From the NCBI RefSeq assembly GCF_036946495.1, contig NZ_JAQIIX010000002.1, positions 1,116,001-1,180,000 on the forward strand: a DNA stretch of 64,000 nt, read 5' to 3'. Positions within the stretch are counted from its first letter, which is position 1; each line of letters opens with the position of its first letter. The notes below the pieces were generated by a model that saw nothing but the letters and a program-made list of their open reading frames with translations, did not search any database and was not told where the DNA came from. This document shows, in pieces, positions 8,486 through 17,563 of the stretch. The stretch comes from Mycolicibacterium neoaurum (lineage in GTDB: Bacteria; Actinomycetota; Actinomycetes; Mycobacteriales; Mycobacteriaceae). Made by a program: the position numbers and the translations under genes.

Positions 8486-9525
8486 GCATCGATTTCGGCC
8501 GCCCACAGCTGGTGGTCCGGCGCGGATCGCGGGTCGCCCTGCGGGCTTCCTGGCGCAGCATCGCGGTGCTGTCGGCGCTGGGCGCCGCCGCGCTGTTGTT
8601 GGCGGTGCTTGCCCTCGGGGTCGGTGAGTACCCGGTCTCCCCCGCCGAGGTCATCGCCGTGCTGACCGGTTCCGACCGCAGCTTCACCAGTGTCGTGGTG
8701 CTGCAGTGGCGGATGCCGCGCATCGTCGCGGCCCTCGTCATCGGCGCCGCACTCGGGGTGTCCGGCGCAATCTTCCAGGCCCTGACACGCAATCCGCTCG
8801 GCAGCCCGGATGTCATCGGTTTCGGGTTCGGTTCCTATACCGGCGCGCTGGTGGCGATCGCGCTCTTCGGTGGTGGCTACTACCTGACCGCCGGTGGTGC
8901 GGTGATCGGCGGTCTGCTCACCGCGGTGGCGGTCTATCTGCTGGCGTACCGCAACGGTATTGCCGGTTTCCGGCTGATCATCGTCGGCATCGCGGTCAGT
9001 GCCGTGCTCAGCTCGCTGAATCAATGGATCATCCTCAAGCTCAAGCTGCATCAGGCCGTGACGGCGGCCATCTGGCAGCAGGGCACGCTCAACGGTCTGC
9101 GGTGGGAACAAGTCGGCCCGGTGCTGGTCTGTGTCGCGATCGCGCTGCTCGGCGTGGTGGCCATCGGGCCGCAACTGCCGGTGCTGCAGATGGGTGACGA
9201 TGTGGCGGGTGCGCTCGGGGTGAGCCCGGAACGCGCCAGGCTGGCCTACTTCGGGGCCGGGGTGGTGTTGATCGCGGTGGCGACGGCGGCCGCCGGGCCG
9301 ATATCGTTCGTCGCGCTGGCCGCCCCGCAATTGGTGCGCCGGTTGACCGCGACGCCCGGGGTCGGGCTGGTGTCCTCGGCGGTGATGGGCGCCGTTCTGC
9401 TGCTTGCCAGCGATCTGATCGCGCTGCGTATCTTCGCTCCCGCCGAGCTTCCGGTGGGCGCGGTCACGGTGGTGGCCGGTGGGTTGTATCTGGTGTGGCT
9501 GCTGATCTTTCAGGCACGGCGATAG
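8482..9525 (+). CDS. Iron-siderophore ABC transporter permease (FecCD family), second subunit
   Basis: A 347-residue permease paralogous to the preceding gene, with about ten membrane segments and FecCD motifs GVSGAIFQALTRNPLGSPDVIGF and AAAGPISFVALAAPQLVRRL. It should pair with the first permease as the heterodimeric transmembrane part of the importer. The start GTG 8482 overlaps the previous stop (GTGA), indicating coupled synthesis. The N-terminal ~25 residues are basic and cytoplasmic. The stop lies 7 bases before the ATPase start. Confidence 0.93.
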   Translation: MSIDFGRPQLVVRRGSRVALRASWRSIAVLSALGAAALLLAVLALGVGEYPVSPAEVIAVLTGSDRSFTSVVVLQWRMPRIVAALVIGAALGVSGAIFQALTRNPLGSPDVIGFGFGSYTGALVAIALFGGGYYLTAGGAVIGGLLTAVAVYLLAYRNGIAGFRLIIVGIAVSAVLSSLNQWIILKLKLHQAVTAAIWQQGTLNGLRWEQVGPVLVCVAIALLGVVAIGPQLPVLQMGDDVAGALGVSPERARLAYFGAGVVLIAVATAAAGPISFVALAAPQLVRRLTATPGVGLVSSAVMGAVLLLASDLIALRIFAPAELPVGAVTVVAGGLYLVWLLIFQARR

Positions 9526-9532
9526 GGAGAAC

Positions 9533-10336
9533 ATGGCAACGTTGCGCGCGCAGGACCTGACGCTCGGCTACTCGGACACCCCGATCGTGTCCGGTTTGAA
9601 CGCCGAGATCACCGAGGGTGCCATCACCGCGATCGTGGGGCCCAACGCCTGTGGAAAGTCGACGCTCCTACGGGGACTGGCTCGGTTGTTGCGTCCCGCC
9701 GGGGGACAGGTGCTCCTCGATGGCGCCGATATCAGCTCGCTGCGCACCAAGGATGTCGCCCGCAAGCTGGGCCTGCTCCCGCAGTCCTCGATCGCGCCGG
9801 AGGGCATCACCGTCGCCGATCTGGTTGCCCGGGGCCGGTTTCCGCATCAGCGGGTACTTCGCCAGTTCACCCGCGACGACGAGGTGGCGGTGGCCGAGGC
9901 GATGGAGGCCACCGGGGTGACGGCCCTGTCGGGACGGGCTGTCGACGAGCTGTCCGGCGGCCAGCGGCAACGGGTATGGGTGGCGATGGTGCTGGCCCAG
10001 CAGACCCCGCTGATCCTGCTGGACGAGCCGACCACGTTCCTCGATATCGCCCACCAGATCGAATTGCTGGACCTGTTCGCCGAACTGAACGACACCCAGG
10101 GCCGCACCATCGTCGCGGTGCTGCACGATCTGAACCATGCGTGCCGCTTCGCCGATCAGATCATCGCGATGAAGGCCGGCCGCATCGTCGCCCAGGGCGA
10201 ACCGGCGCGCGTGATCACCGCGGATCTCGTCGAGGATGTCTACGGCATGAAATGCCAGATCATCGACGACCCGGAAACCGGAACACCGTTGGTGGTTCCG
10301 CGCGCCTCGCCGCGCGACCGCGCCCGCCGTCGCTAG
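9533..10336 (+). CDS. Iron-siderophore ABC transporter ATPase (FepC/FecE type)
   Basis: A 267-residue ATP-binding subunit. Visible motifs in order are Walker A GPNACGKSTLL, the Q-loop region LGLLPQSSI, the signature LSGGQRQRVWVAM, Walker B LILLDEPTTFLD and the H-loop VLHDLNHA. It should power the two upstream permeases. A ribosome site (AGGGAG) precedes ATG 9533. The stop TAG (10334-10336) shares a CTAG palindrome with the stop of the convergent binding-protein gene, so the operon ends exactly against its cognate lipoprotein gene. Confidence 0.95.
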   Translation: MATLRAQDLTLGYSDTPIVSGLNAEITEGAITAIVGPNACGKSTLLRGLARLLRPAGGQVLLDGADISSLRTKDVARKLGLLPQSSIAPEGITVADLVARGRFPHQRVLRQFTRDDEVAVAEAMEATGVTALSGRAVDELSGGQRQRVWVAMVLAQQTPLILLDEPTTFLDIAHQIELLDLFAELNDTQGRTIVAVLHDLNHACRFADQIIAMKAGRIVAQGEPARVITADLVEDVYGMKCQIIDDPETGTPLVVPRASPRDRARRR

Positions 10337-11298
10337 GAGTCCGACAGGTCGGCGACCGGCCTGCCTGTCAGAGCGTTGCTCAACTGCGGAACCAGCAGGT
10401 CGATGGCGTAGAGCAGGGCATTGGGCCCGCCGTAGGCCAATGCGCCGCTCAGCGTCGACTCCGATCCGGCGTAGAGGGTGCGGTCCTCGCGCACCACGGA
10501 AAGTCGCTGGAATGCCGGTGAGGCTGCCAGCTGCTGCTTGGTGACCCCGTTGACGAACAGCACATCGCCCTCGAGCAGGCTCAGCTTCTCCTGGGAGACC
10601 TCGCCGACGGTGTCCTGCGCGCCGAACCCGAGCTCGTCGAACAGGGCACGCCGCGGGTCACCCTTGCCGATCAGGTAGGGCGCGTCGACCTCGGAGCTGA
10701 AATCGGCAACCAGGGTCTTGCCCGCGAATTCCGGATGGTCGCCGGTGGCCTGCGCGATCTTGGCTTCGACCTCGTCGACGAGTTCCTTGGCCCGCTGCTC
10801 CTTGCCCAGCGCCTTGCCTGTGGTCAGGAGCTGGACGTTCCAGGGGGTTTCCTCATCCGGGTAATCGGCGGACTGGATCACCGTCGGCGCGATCTGAGAC
10901 AGCTGGTCGTAGGTCTTCTGGTCGATGGTCTCGTAGATGGCGAAGATGACATCGGGTTTGGCTGCCGCGACCGCCTCGAAGTTGATGGTGTCACCCTCGA
11001 TGATCGGCACGCCCTTACCGTCGGTCTCGGCCTTGACCCAGGGGAAGTCGTTGTAGTTGTCATACCAGGCGCGGGTCCCCACCGGGACGACACCGAGCGC
11101 CAGCACAAAATCCTGGTCGTTCCAGCCCATCGTGACGATATTGCGCGGGTTGGCAGGCACCGTGGTCTCGCCGAACTTGTGCGAGATGGTGACGGCATCG
11201 CCGGCCGGCCCGGGATCGGCCGTCTCGCTACTCGCGCACCCCGCGAGGACGCCGACGGCAAGGACGAGGGTGGCCAGCATGGCCGTGACGCGCAGCAT
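10333..11298 (-). CDS. Iron-siderophore-binding lipoprotein (FepB/FecB type)
   Basis: A 321-residue periplasmic-binding-type protein with a lipoprotein signal: hydrophobic residues 7-18 then LAGC, so Cys21 would be lipidated and the protein anchored to the outer face of the membrane. The mature part starts PANPRNIVTMGW and has the iron-siderophore binding fold (for example AKPDVIFAIYET). It would capture ferric siderophore for the FecCD/ATPase genes that converge on it. The start ATG 11298 lies at the edge of an IdeR-type iron box with no clear ribosome site, which fits a leaderless transcript repressed by iron-loaded IdeR. An alternative ATG at 11280 would shorten the n-region. Confidence 0.93.
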   Translation of the reverse strand: MLRVTAMLATLVLAVGVLAGCASSETADPGPAGDAVTISHKFGETTVPANPRNIVTMGWNDQDFVLALGVVPVGTRAWYDNYNDFPWVKAETDGKGVPIIEGDTINFEAVAAAKPDVIFAIYETIDQKTYDQLSQIAPTVIQSADYPDEETPWNVQLLTTGKALGKEQRAKELVDEVEAKIAQATGDHPEFAGKTLVADFSSEVDAPYLIGKGDPRRALFDELGFGAQDTVGEVSQEKLSLLEGDVLFVNGVTKQQLAASPAFQRLSVVREDRTLYAGSESTLSGALAYGGPNALLYAIDLLVPQLSNALTGRPVADLSDS

Positions 11299-11316
11299 TA
11301 GGCGAGCCTAACCTAG
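11298..11316 (-). promoter_or_regulatory. IdeR (DtxR-type) iron box
   Basis: The 19 bases TTAGGCGAGCCTAACCTAG match the mycobacterial iron box consensus TTAGGTTAGSCTAACCTAA at 16 of 19 positions by my alignment. The box abuts the start codon of the siderophore-binding lipoprotein gene, where IdeR-Fe would block transcription. It also covers the stop codon (11313-11315) of the upstream DUF1707 gene. The consensus is established knowledge; binding here is inferred. Confidence 0.8.
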
Positions 11317-11912
11317 GCGGATCCGCCTCCGCCGCCGAGTCGGCGCAGCCAACTCCCGAACGGATGCCGCACGGTCACCGAGCCCAGTCGGATCCGCCCG
11401 CGCACGATGACATGCAGCTGATCCGAGGGCGGGGTCCCCCGCACCTTGACCGTCGAGCTGCCCATCAGTGCGTCGACACCGTTGACATCCGCGGTAGCGC
11501 CCGTCGGCAGGATGAGCTCGGTGGAGCTGCAGTAGTCGTCGATGACCACCTGGACCACCGGCCCCGGTAACACCGCCGAGGTGAAGTCCAGTGTGGTGCT
11601 GCACATCCGGGTGTGCAGCACGAGCATCGGTGCGACCGTCCAGATGCCGCGGCGGTCGATCGATGTCATCCAGCCGCGGAGCTGATCGGGTGGCAGCTGC
11701 GGGCGGGCCGGCACCCCGAGCTGCTGGGCAGGCAGATCGGCGAGGACGGTACGCAGTTCTCCGCGGGTGCGGGCGGCCAGCACCGAATCCGTCCGATCGG
11801 CGAACTCGTCGAGGGTCAACATGCCCTCGGATACGGCGCGTTCGAGCAGTCCGTTCACCCGCGCCCGGTCGGCATCGGAGACGCGGAGGTGATCGTCGGG
11901 GCTCGAAACCAT
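11313..11912 (-). CDS. DUF1707 (SHOCT-like) domain protein
   Basis: A 199-residue protein. Residues ~8-60 are a DUF1707 domain, recognised by LRVSDADRARVNGLLERAVSEGMLTLDEF split around its R-D/E-F pattern (DEFADRTDSVLAARTRGEL). Residues ~85-190 resemble the beta-rich tail seen in cell-wall-stress type proteins (VVQVVIDDYCSSTELILP). Unlike many relatives it lacks membrane helices. The function of the family is unknown. It lies 17 bases downstream of the cyp126-like gene, so it probably belongs to the purB-cyp126 transcript. Its last codons, GGC GGA TCC GCC, form a palindrome next to the iron box. Confidence 0.75.
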   Translation of the reverse strand: MVSSPDDHLRVSDADRARVNGLLERAVSEGMLTLDEFADRTDSVLAARTRGELRTVLADLPAQQLGVPARPQLPPDQLRGWMTSIDRRGIWTVAPMLVLHTRMCSTTLDFTSAVLPGPVVQVVIDDYCSSTELILPTGATADVNGVDALMGSSTVKVRGTPPSDQLHVIVRGRIRLGSVTVRHPFGSWLRRLGGGGGSA

Positions 11913-11929
11913 ACCTGCGAGGGTAACGA

Positions 11930-13147
11930 TCAGCCGAACTCGACGTACATGTGCCGCATCCCGGTGTGCCGGTTACTGCGGGTCCACTCGACCGGCGCCA
12001 CCAGCCGGGCCGAGCCGAACCGGGTGAGCAGTTCCTCGAACAGCACCCGAAGTTCGAGCCTGGCCAGGTTGGCACCGAGGCAGTAGTGGACACCTTGACC
12101 GAAACCCAAGTGCGGGTTGGGTTTCCGGGTGATGTCGAACTTGTCGGGGTCGACGAACACCGCCGGGTCGCGATTGGCCGAACCTTCCCAGATCTGCACC
12201 TTCTGCCCTGGCTCGATCCGGCAGCCACCCAGTGTCACCGCGGCGGTGGCGGTGCGCCGCTTCGACGGTGACGGAGTGGTCCAGCGCACCATCTCCTCGA
12301 TGGCCGATGACAACAGCGACAGGTCGCCGCGCAGCAGATCGAATTGCTCGGGATGCTCGATGAGTGCCAGCAGCCCACCCGCAACGGCATTGCGGGTGGT
12401 CTCCGCACCGGCACTGAACAGCAGACTGAAGAACAGATAAAGCTCCAGATCGGACAACGGGGTCGCGGTGTCGTCCAGCTCCGCATTGGCGACCACCGAG
12501 AGCATGTCATCGGTCGGAGTGGCCCGTTTCGCGGCGATCAGGTCCATCCCGTAGCTGTACATCCGCGAGCCGGCCTCTTCGGCGCTCAACTGCCCGACCG
12601 CAGCACTTCGCGCCTTGCCGAAGTCGAACTGCGGCTCGATCGCCTCGAACAACCAGTGCCGTTCGGAATCGGGGACTCCCAACAGGATGCAGATCATCTG
12701 CATCGGCAGTTCGGCGGCGACATCGACCAGGAAATCCAACGGTTCACCCGGTGTGACCGCCTCCAGCAGGGTGCGGGCACGGGCGCGCAGATCCTCTTCG
12801 ACGCGGGTGATCATCCGCGGGGTCAATCCGGAACTGACCAACCGCCGGATCTGGGCGTGCCGCGGGTCATCCATCATGTTGAGCACCTGACCGGCAACGG
12901 CGAGGTCCTGTAGCAGCGTTCCCCCGTAGGGTCGCGCGCCGCCGGTCACCGAGGAGTAGGTCTGCGGATCACGCAGAACGGCAAGGGTTTCGGCATAGGT
13001 CGCCACCGACCAGAAGCCCTCGCCGTCGGGTGTGTGCACGGTCGGTTCGTGCCAGTGGACCGGAGCCTCACGACGATGCAGCGCGAACAATTCGTGCGGG
13101 AATCCGCGCGCGAAATTGTCCAGATCGGTGAGGTCGGCCAGGGTCAC
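11930..13147 (-). CDS. cyp126: Cytochrome P450, CYP126 family
   Basis: A 405-residue bacterial class I P450. The I-helix oxygen-activation motif is AGAETTRNA, the K-helix ExxR is EEMVRW, and the heme-ligand segment is HLGFGQGVHYCLGANLAR. Long stretches agree with my memory of M. tuberculosis CYP126A1 (Rv0778), for instance DGEGFWSVATYAET and SPSKRRTA. Its physiological substrate is not established. The start GTG 13147 overlaps the purB stop (GTGA), the same purB-cyp126 pairing as in M. tuberculosis. Electron partners are not encoded next to it. Confidence 0.92.
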   Translation of the reverse strand: MTLADLTDLDNFARGFPHELFALHRREAPVHWHEPTVHTPDGEGFWSVATYAETLAVLRDPQTYSSVTGGARPYGGTLLQDLAVAGQVLNMMDDPRHAQIRRLVSSGLTPRMITRVEEDLRARARTLLEAVTPGEPLDFLVDVAAELPMQMICILLGVPDSERHWLFEAIEPQFDFGKARSAAVGQLSAEEAGSRMYSYGMDLIAAKRATPTDDMLSVVANAELDDTATPLSDLELYLFFSLLFSAGAETTRNAVAGGLLALIEHPEQFDLLRGDLSLLSSAIEEMVRWTTPSPSKRRTATAAVTLGGCRIEPGQKVQIWEGSANRDPAVFVDPDKFDITRKPNPHLGFGQGVHYCLGANLARLELRVLFEELLTRFGSARLVAPVEWTRSNRHTGMRHMYVEFG

Positions 13148-14568
13148 AGAATGGCGCCCGAGGTGTACTTCGCCGCGTCGGGATAACGGCCGATCAGTTC
13201 CCCGACGGCGGCGACGACGCCGTCGACCTGGTCACCGGCGGCGCCGGTGAACGCCGCCTTGTCGGCCAGCGCGTCATCGAGGGCGATCCGATCCAGCGGC
13301 AGGCGCGGATCGGCGGCCAACCGGTCCAGCAGATCGGGTTCGGCACCCTTCTCGCGCATGGCCAGCGCGACGGCCACCGCATGCTCCTTGATGACCTCGT
13401 GCGCGGTTTCGCGGCCGACGCCGGCGCGCACCGCGGCGATCAGGATCCGGGTGGTGGCCAGGAACGGCAGGTAGCGGTCCAGTTCGCGCTGGATGACGGC
13501 CGGGTAGGCGCCGAACTCGTCCAGCACGGTCAGGAATGTCTCGGTCTGTCCGTCGATGGCGAAGAAGGCGTCCGGCAGTGCCACCCGGCGCACCACTGAA
13601 CAGAACACGTCACCCTCGTTCCATTGCGCACCCGCCAGTTCGGCGGCCATCGACGCGTAACCGCGAAGCACCACCTGCAACCCGTTCACCCGTTCACAGG
13701 AGCGGGTGTTCATCTTGTGCGGCATGGCCGAGGACCCGACCTGGCCCGGCGCGAAGCCCTCGGTGACCAGTTCGTGGCCCGCCATCAGGCGGATGGTGTG
13801 CGCGAACGAGGACGGACCCGCGCCCAGCTGCACGAGGGCGGACACCACATCGTGGTCCAACGATCGCGGGTACACCTGCCCAACGCTGGTGAAAACGTCG
13901 GTGAAGCCCAGGAACTCGGCAACCCGACGTTCCAACTCGGCGAGCTTGCCCGCATCGCCACCGAACAGATCGAGCATGTCCTGGGCCGTTCCCATCGGGC
14001 CCTTCACCCCGCGCAGCGGGTACCGGTCGATCAGTTCACGCAGCCGAATCAGCGCCACCAGCGTCTCCTCGGCGGCCGAGGCGAATCGCTTACCGAGGGT
14101 GGTGGCCTGGGCGGCGACGTTGTGGCTGCGACCGGCCATCACCAGATCGCGGTAGAGCACCGCCCGCTCGGCCAACCGCGCGACGACCGCGACGCCGTGG
14201 GCGAACACCAGTTCCAGCGATTGCCGGATCTGCAGCTGCTCGACGTTCTCGGTCAGGTCGCGGCTGGTCATGCCCTTATGCACGTGCTCGTGGCCGGCGA
14301 GGGCGTTGAATTCTTCGATACGGGCCTTCACATCGTGGCGGGTCACCCGTTCGCGCGCCGCGATGGAGTCGAGATCGACGGTTCCGAGCACCCGCTCGTA
14401 GTCCTCGACGACCCCGTCCGGGACCGGAATGCCGAGTTCGGACTGGGCGCGCAGGACGGCCAGCCAAAGCCGGCGCTCGGCGATGATCTTGTTCTCCGGC
14501 GACCAGATCTCGGCCATCTCGGCGCTTGCGTAGCGGTTGGCCAGAACATTCGGGATCGTCACGGACAC
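13144..14568 (-). CDS. purB: Adenylosuccinate lyase
   Basis: A 474-residue member of the fumarase/aspartase superfamily. PurB acts twice in purine synthesis, releasing fumarate from SAICAR and from adenylosuccinate. The signature loop is GSSAMPHKMNTRS (catalytic Ser in the flexible loop). Other conserved pieces are HEHVHKGMTSRDLTEN and YRDLVMAGRSHNVAAQ, carrying the catalytic His residues. GTG 14568 is used; GTG 14562 is an alternative two codons in. It is coupled to the downstream P450, and the amino-acid permease gene ends only 5 bases upstream. Confidence 0.97.
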   Translation of the reverse strand: MSVTIPNVLANRYASAEMAEIWSPENKIIAERRLWLAVLRAQSELGIPVPDGVVEDYERVLGTVDLDSIAARERVTRHDVKARIEEFNALAGHEHVHKGMTSRDLTENVEQLQIRQSLELVFAHGVAVVARLAERAVLYRDLVMAGRSHNVAAQATTLGKRFASAAEETLVALIRLRELIDRYPLRGVKGPMGTAQDMLDLFGGDAGKLAELERRVAEFLGFTDVFTSVGQVYPRSLDHDVVSALVQLGAGPSSFAHTIRLMAGHELVTEGFAPGQVGSSAMPHKMNTRSCERVNGLQVVLRGYASMAAELAGAQWNEGDVFCSVVRRVALPDAFFAIDGQTETFLTVLDEFGAYPAVIQRELDRYLPFLATTRILIAAVRAGVGRETAHEVIKEHAVAVALAMREKGAEPDLLDRLAADPRLPLDRIALDDALADKAAFTGAAGDQVDGVVAAVGELIGRYPDAAKYTSGAIL

Positions 14569-14573
14569 ACAGC

Positions 14574-15992
14574 TTAGGGGGCGTCCTCGAGATGGCTCGG
14601 ATCGGTGATGCCCTCACCGCGGATCCCGAGTTGCCGATTGATCAGCGTGGTCACCCCATAGAGGACGACACCGGTGACGACCAGCAGGCCGGCCAGCAGA
14701 TACTGCTGCGCCGGCCGCCCGGACAACGGGGTGACCAGATAGGCCGAGGCCAGCGCCCCGATCACAGGCAGCACCGTCGGAGTGCGGAAATGCGCGCCGT
14801 CGGCCTTCACGTCGCGGCGCAGCACCAGCACCGCGATGTTGACGATCGTGAAGACCGCCAGCAATAGCAGTGATGTCGTACCGCCCAGGATCGAGATCGC
14901 CTTGCTGCTGGCGAAGGCGGACACGTAGAAGATCAGCCCGAATGCGATCACGGTGGTGAAGGCGATGGCAACGTAGGGAGTGTGGCGGGTCCGGTGCACC
15001 TGACCGAGCACCGGCGGCAGCACGTGCTGGCGCGCCATACCGTAGATGAGCCTGCTGGCCATCAGCATGTTGATCAGCGCCGTGTTGGAGACGGCGAACA
15101 TGGTGATGAACGGGAACAGCGTGTCGATGGGCAGTCCCGGCGCGGCAGCCTCGACGACGTCCACCAGCGGGGTAGAGCTCTCCTTGAGGTCGCCGATCGG
15201 CACCAGCGCGACCGCGATGATCGACACCAAGACGTATACGACACCCGCGATACCCAGACCGGTGAGCAGGACCTTGGGGAAGATGCGGACCGGGTCCTTG
15301 GTCTCCTCGGCCATGTTGACCGAGTCCTCGAAACCGACCATGGCGAAGAACGCCAGCGAGGTCGCGGCCGTCACGGCGACGAATGTGCTTCGGTCGCCTT
15401 CGCTTTCGAACACGGTCACCCGGGAGAAGTCGACGTCGCCACCCTGGGTGAAGGCCCACAGCCCGACCAGGATCACCACGCCGAGGCCGGTGATCTCGAC
15501 GATCGTGAGGACCACGTTCAACTTGACGCTCTCGCTGACGCCGCGGAAGTTGATCGCCGCCAGAATCGCCATGAATGCCAAGGCGATCGCAGCGATGCCG
15601 AACTTGCCCCAGTCCAGGCCGAAGCCTTTGACGAAGTTGGAGGCGAAGGCCTGCGATGCCGTCGACGCCGAGGTGATGCCCGAGCACATCACCACGAAAG
15701 CGACCAGGAAGGTGACGAAGTGGATGCCGAAAGCCTTGTGCGCGTAGAGCGCTGCGCCGGCCGCCTGCGGATACTTGGTGACCAGTTCCAGATAGGAGAA
15801 CGCGGTGACGGTCGCGATCAGGAAGGCGATGAGGAACGGCAGCCATGCCGCGCCACCGACCTCGCCCGCGACCTGACCGGTGAGCGCGTAGACGCCGGTG
15901 CCCAGGATGTCGCCGACGATGAACAACAACAGCAGACCGGGCCCCATGACCCTTCGCAGCTGCGGTTCGTCGTTGGATTTCGGCTCTGACAC
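14574..15992 (-). CDS. APC-superfamily amino acid permease
   Basis: A 472-residue protein with about twelve membrane segments. The N-terminal helix LLLLFIVGDILGTGVYALTG holds the family's unwound Gly-rich substrate site, and FFAMVGFEDSVNMAEETKDP is the APC signature around helix 6. It probably imports an amino acid or amine by ion symport; specificity cannot be read. GTG 15992 is chosen because a GAGGGGG ribosome site lies just upstream; longer starts would run into the TetR gene. The TetR stop is 19 bases upstream, so the regulator and permease are likely one transcript. The gene is not in the H37Rv locus as I remember it. Confidence 0.88.
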   Translation of the reverse strand: MSEPKSNDEPQLRRVMGPGLLLLFIVGDILGTGVYALTGQVAGEVGGAAWLPFLIAFLIATVTAFSYLELVTKYPQAAGAALYAHKAFGIHFVTFLVAFVVMCSGITSASTASQAFASNFVKGFGLDWGKFGIAAIALAFMAILAAINFRGVSESVKLNVVLTIVEITGLGVVILVGLWAFTQGGDVDFSRVTVFESEGDRSTFVAVTAATSLAFFAMVGFEDSVNMAEETKDPVRIFPKVLLTGLGIAGVVYVLVSIIAVALVPIGDLKESSTPLVDVVEAAAPGLPIDTLFPFITMFAVSNTALINMLMASRLIYGMARQHVLPPVLGQVHRTRHTPYVAIAFTTVIAFGLIFYVSAFASSKAISILGGTTSLLLLAVFTIVNIAVLVLRRDVKADGAHFRTPTVLPVIGALASAYLVTPLSGRPAQQYLLAGLLVVTGVVLYGVTTLINRQLGIRGEGITDPSHLEDAP

Positions 15993-16011
15993 TGCCGCCC
16001 CCTCACTGATC

Positions 16012-16641
16012 TCAGACGTGCGCAACCCGGTCGTCGACCGGCGCGAGTACATCGATCACATCGATCAACGTCGCTCGTGCGGTTGCGCGGGGACCCTCCC
16101 CTTCATCCACCAATGAGGCAACCACAGCTCCGTCCACCGCGCACACCAGAGCGGTGACGAGTTCGGTGCGCACCGCACGGCCCGACCGCTCGACGACTTC
16201 GACCACCGCATCGGTGCGCTGCCGCAGGATGCGGCGTTGGATATCGCGCAGTTCGGGTTGCCGCGCACACGCGATCAGACGTTCATAGCGCGAGATCAGC
16301 TGCTCGGGCACGCACACCCCGGGGGCGTCACCGACCAGCAGATCCACCAGCAGATCCGCCGTCGACTCCGCACCGCGCCTACGCCGTGACAGGCTGGCGA
16401 CCTGGGCGCGGAGCTGCTCGGCCTCGCGCATCCCCACGTGCTCGACCGCCTTGGCGATCAAATCCTCCAACGAGGAGAAGTAGTAGGTGGTCGATGCCAG
16501 CGGCAATCCGGCCCGGGCGGCGACCGCACGATGCCGTACCGCGTCGATGCCACCCTCGCAGAGCAGATCGGCGGCGGCGCTGACCAGAGCGCCCCGCCGC
16601 CGCTCTCCCTTGGGGGTCACCGCCGCCGTCACGCATTGCAT
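16012..16641 (-). CDS. TetR-family transcriptional regulator (Rv0775-like)
   Basis: A 209-residue repressor-type protein. The helix-turn-helix lies at about residues 30-62 (IDAVRHRAVAARAGLPLASTTYYFSS), followed by an all-helical ligand domain. It is divergent from the esterase gene (106 bases between starts) and directly upstream of the permease, so either could be its target. Start ATG 16641 is used; GTG 16632 is an alternative. Order relative to the esterase and purD matches Rv0775-Rv0774c-Rv0772 in M. tuberculosis from memory. Confidence 0.88.
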   Translation of the reverse strand: MQCVTAAVTPKGERRRGALVSAAADLLCEGGIDAVRHRAVAARAGLPLASTTYYFSSLEDLIAKAVEHVGMREAEQLRAQVASLSRRRRGAESTADLLVDLLVGDAPGVCVPEQLISRYERLIACARQPELRDIQRRILRQRTDAVVEVVERSGRAVRTELVTALVCAVDGAVVASLVDEGEGPRATARATLIDVIDVLAPVDDRVAHV

Positions 16642-16747
16642 CGTGCCAGCGAAATCCCAGTTGCATGGGGTTTTTCGGCAATCATTACGGCGTTACACAT
16701 GTATCGCCTCGGGACCAAGATCAAACGTCGATGGCAGGATGTCGCAC

Positions 16748-17563
16748 ATGCCTGCACCGAATCGCCGCGCCCTGTTACGGATGGGTTTGGGAGCTCTCGC
16801 CGGTTACGCCGTGGGATCGGCGACCGCACCCGTCGCACGCGCCCAACCGGCTCCGACATACCAGTCGGGATCGTTTCGCTCGGCTGCCCGCGGGGGGTTA
16901 CAGACGAACTGGGCGATCGCCCGGCCGCCGGGCCAGACGGCGCCGCTGCGGCCGGTGATCGCGTTGCACGGCAAGGGCAGTGATGCCGCCACGGTGATGG
17001 CCGGCGGCGTCGAGCAGGGCCTTGCCGAGGCGGTGGCCGCGGGCCTGCCGCCGTTCGCGGTGGTCGCGGTCGACGGTGGCGGCGGATATTGGCACAAGCG
17101 GGCCTCCGGCGAGGATGCCGGGTCGATGGTGCTCGATGAGTTGCTGCCGATGCTCACCGACCAGGATCTGGACACGTCGCGCGTCGGGTTCATCGGCTGG
17201 TCGATGGGCGGCTATGGAGCGCTGCTGCTCGGCGCGCGACTGGGGCCCGCCCGCACCGCGGCCATCTGTGCGGTGAGTCCCGCGCTGTGGACCTCGCCGG
17301 GGGCGGCGGCACCGGGGGCCTTCGACGATGCCGCCGACTACGAGGCCAACAGCGTGTGGGGCCTTCCCGCGCTGGGCCAGATTCCGGTGCGGATCGACTG
17401 CGGAAACAGTGACCCGTTCGCGTCGGCGACGCGGGAGTTCATCGCCGGGCTGCCCACCCCGCCTGCCGGTGGATTCTCCCCGGGCGGCCACGACGGCGCG
17501 TTCTGGAGCCAGCAGTTGCCCGCCGAGATCTCTTGGCTGGCACCGCTGTTGGTCAGAGGCTGA
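16748..17563 (+). CDS. Exported alpha/beta-hydrolase esterase (Rv0774c-like)
   Basis: A 271-residue protein with a twin-arginine type signal: NRRALLRMGLGALAGYAVG then VARAQP, with cleavage likely after ARA. The hydrolase triad is visible: Ser152 in GWSMGGYG (GxSxG), Asp in DCGNSDPF and His in GGHDGAFW. It resembles the esterase D/mycolyltransferase-like fold and should act on esters outside the cytoplasm. ATG 16748 is chosen because it starts the signal peptide directly; upstream in-frame codons add nothing recognisable. The last 11 bases overlap the convergent purD gene. Confidence 0.85.
   Translation: MPAPNRRALLRMGLGALAGYAVGSATAPVARAQPAPTYQSGSFRSAARGGLQTNWAIARPPGQTAPLRPVIALHGKGSDAATVMAGGVEQGLAEAVAAGLPPFAVVAVDGGGGYWHKRASGEDAGSMVLDELLPMLTDQDLDTSRVGFIGWSMGGYGALLLGARLGPARTAAICAVSPALWTSPGAAAPGAFDDAADYEANSVWGLPALGQIPVRIDCGNSDPFASATREFIAGLPTPPAGGFSPGGHDGAFWSQQLPAEISWLAPLLVRG

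Noticed and set aside
11316..11327. Perfect palindrome GGCGGATCCGCC beside the iron box
   Set aside because: It is explained by Gly-Gly-Ser-Ala codons at the end of the DUF1707 gene and is too short for a terminator.
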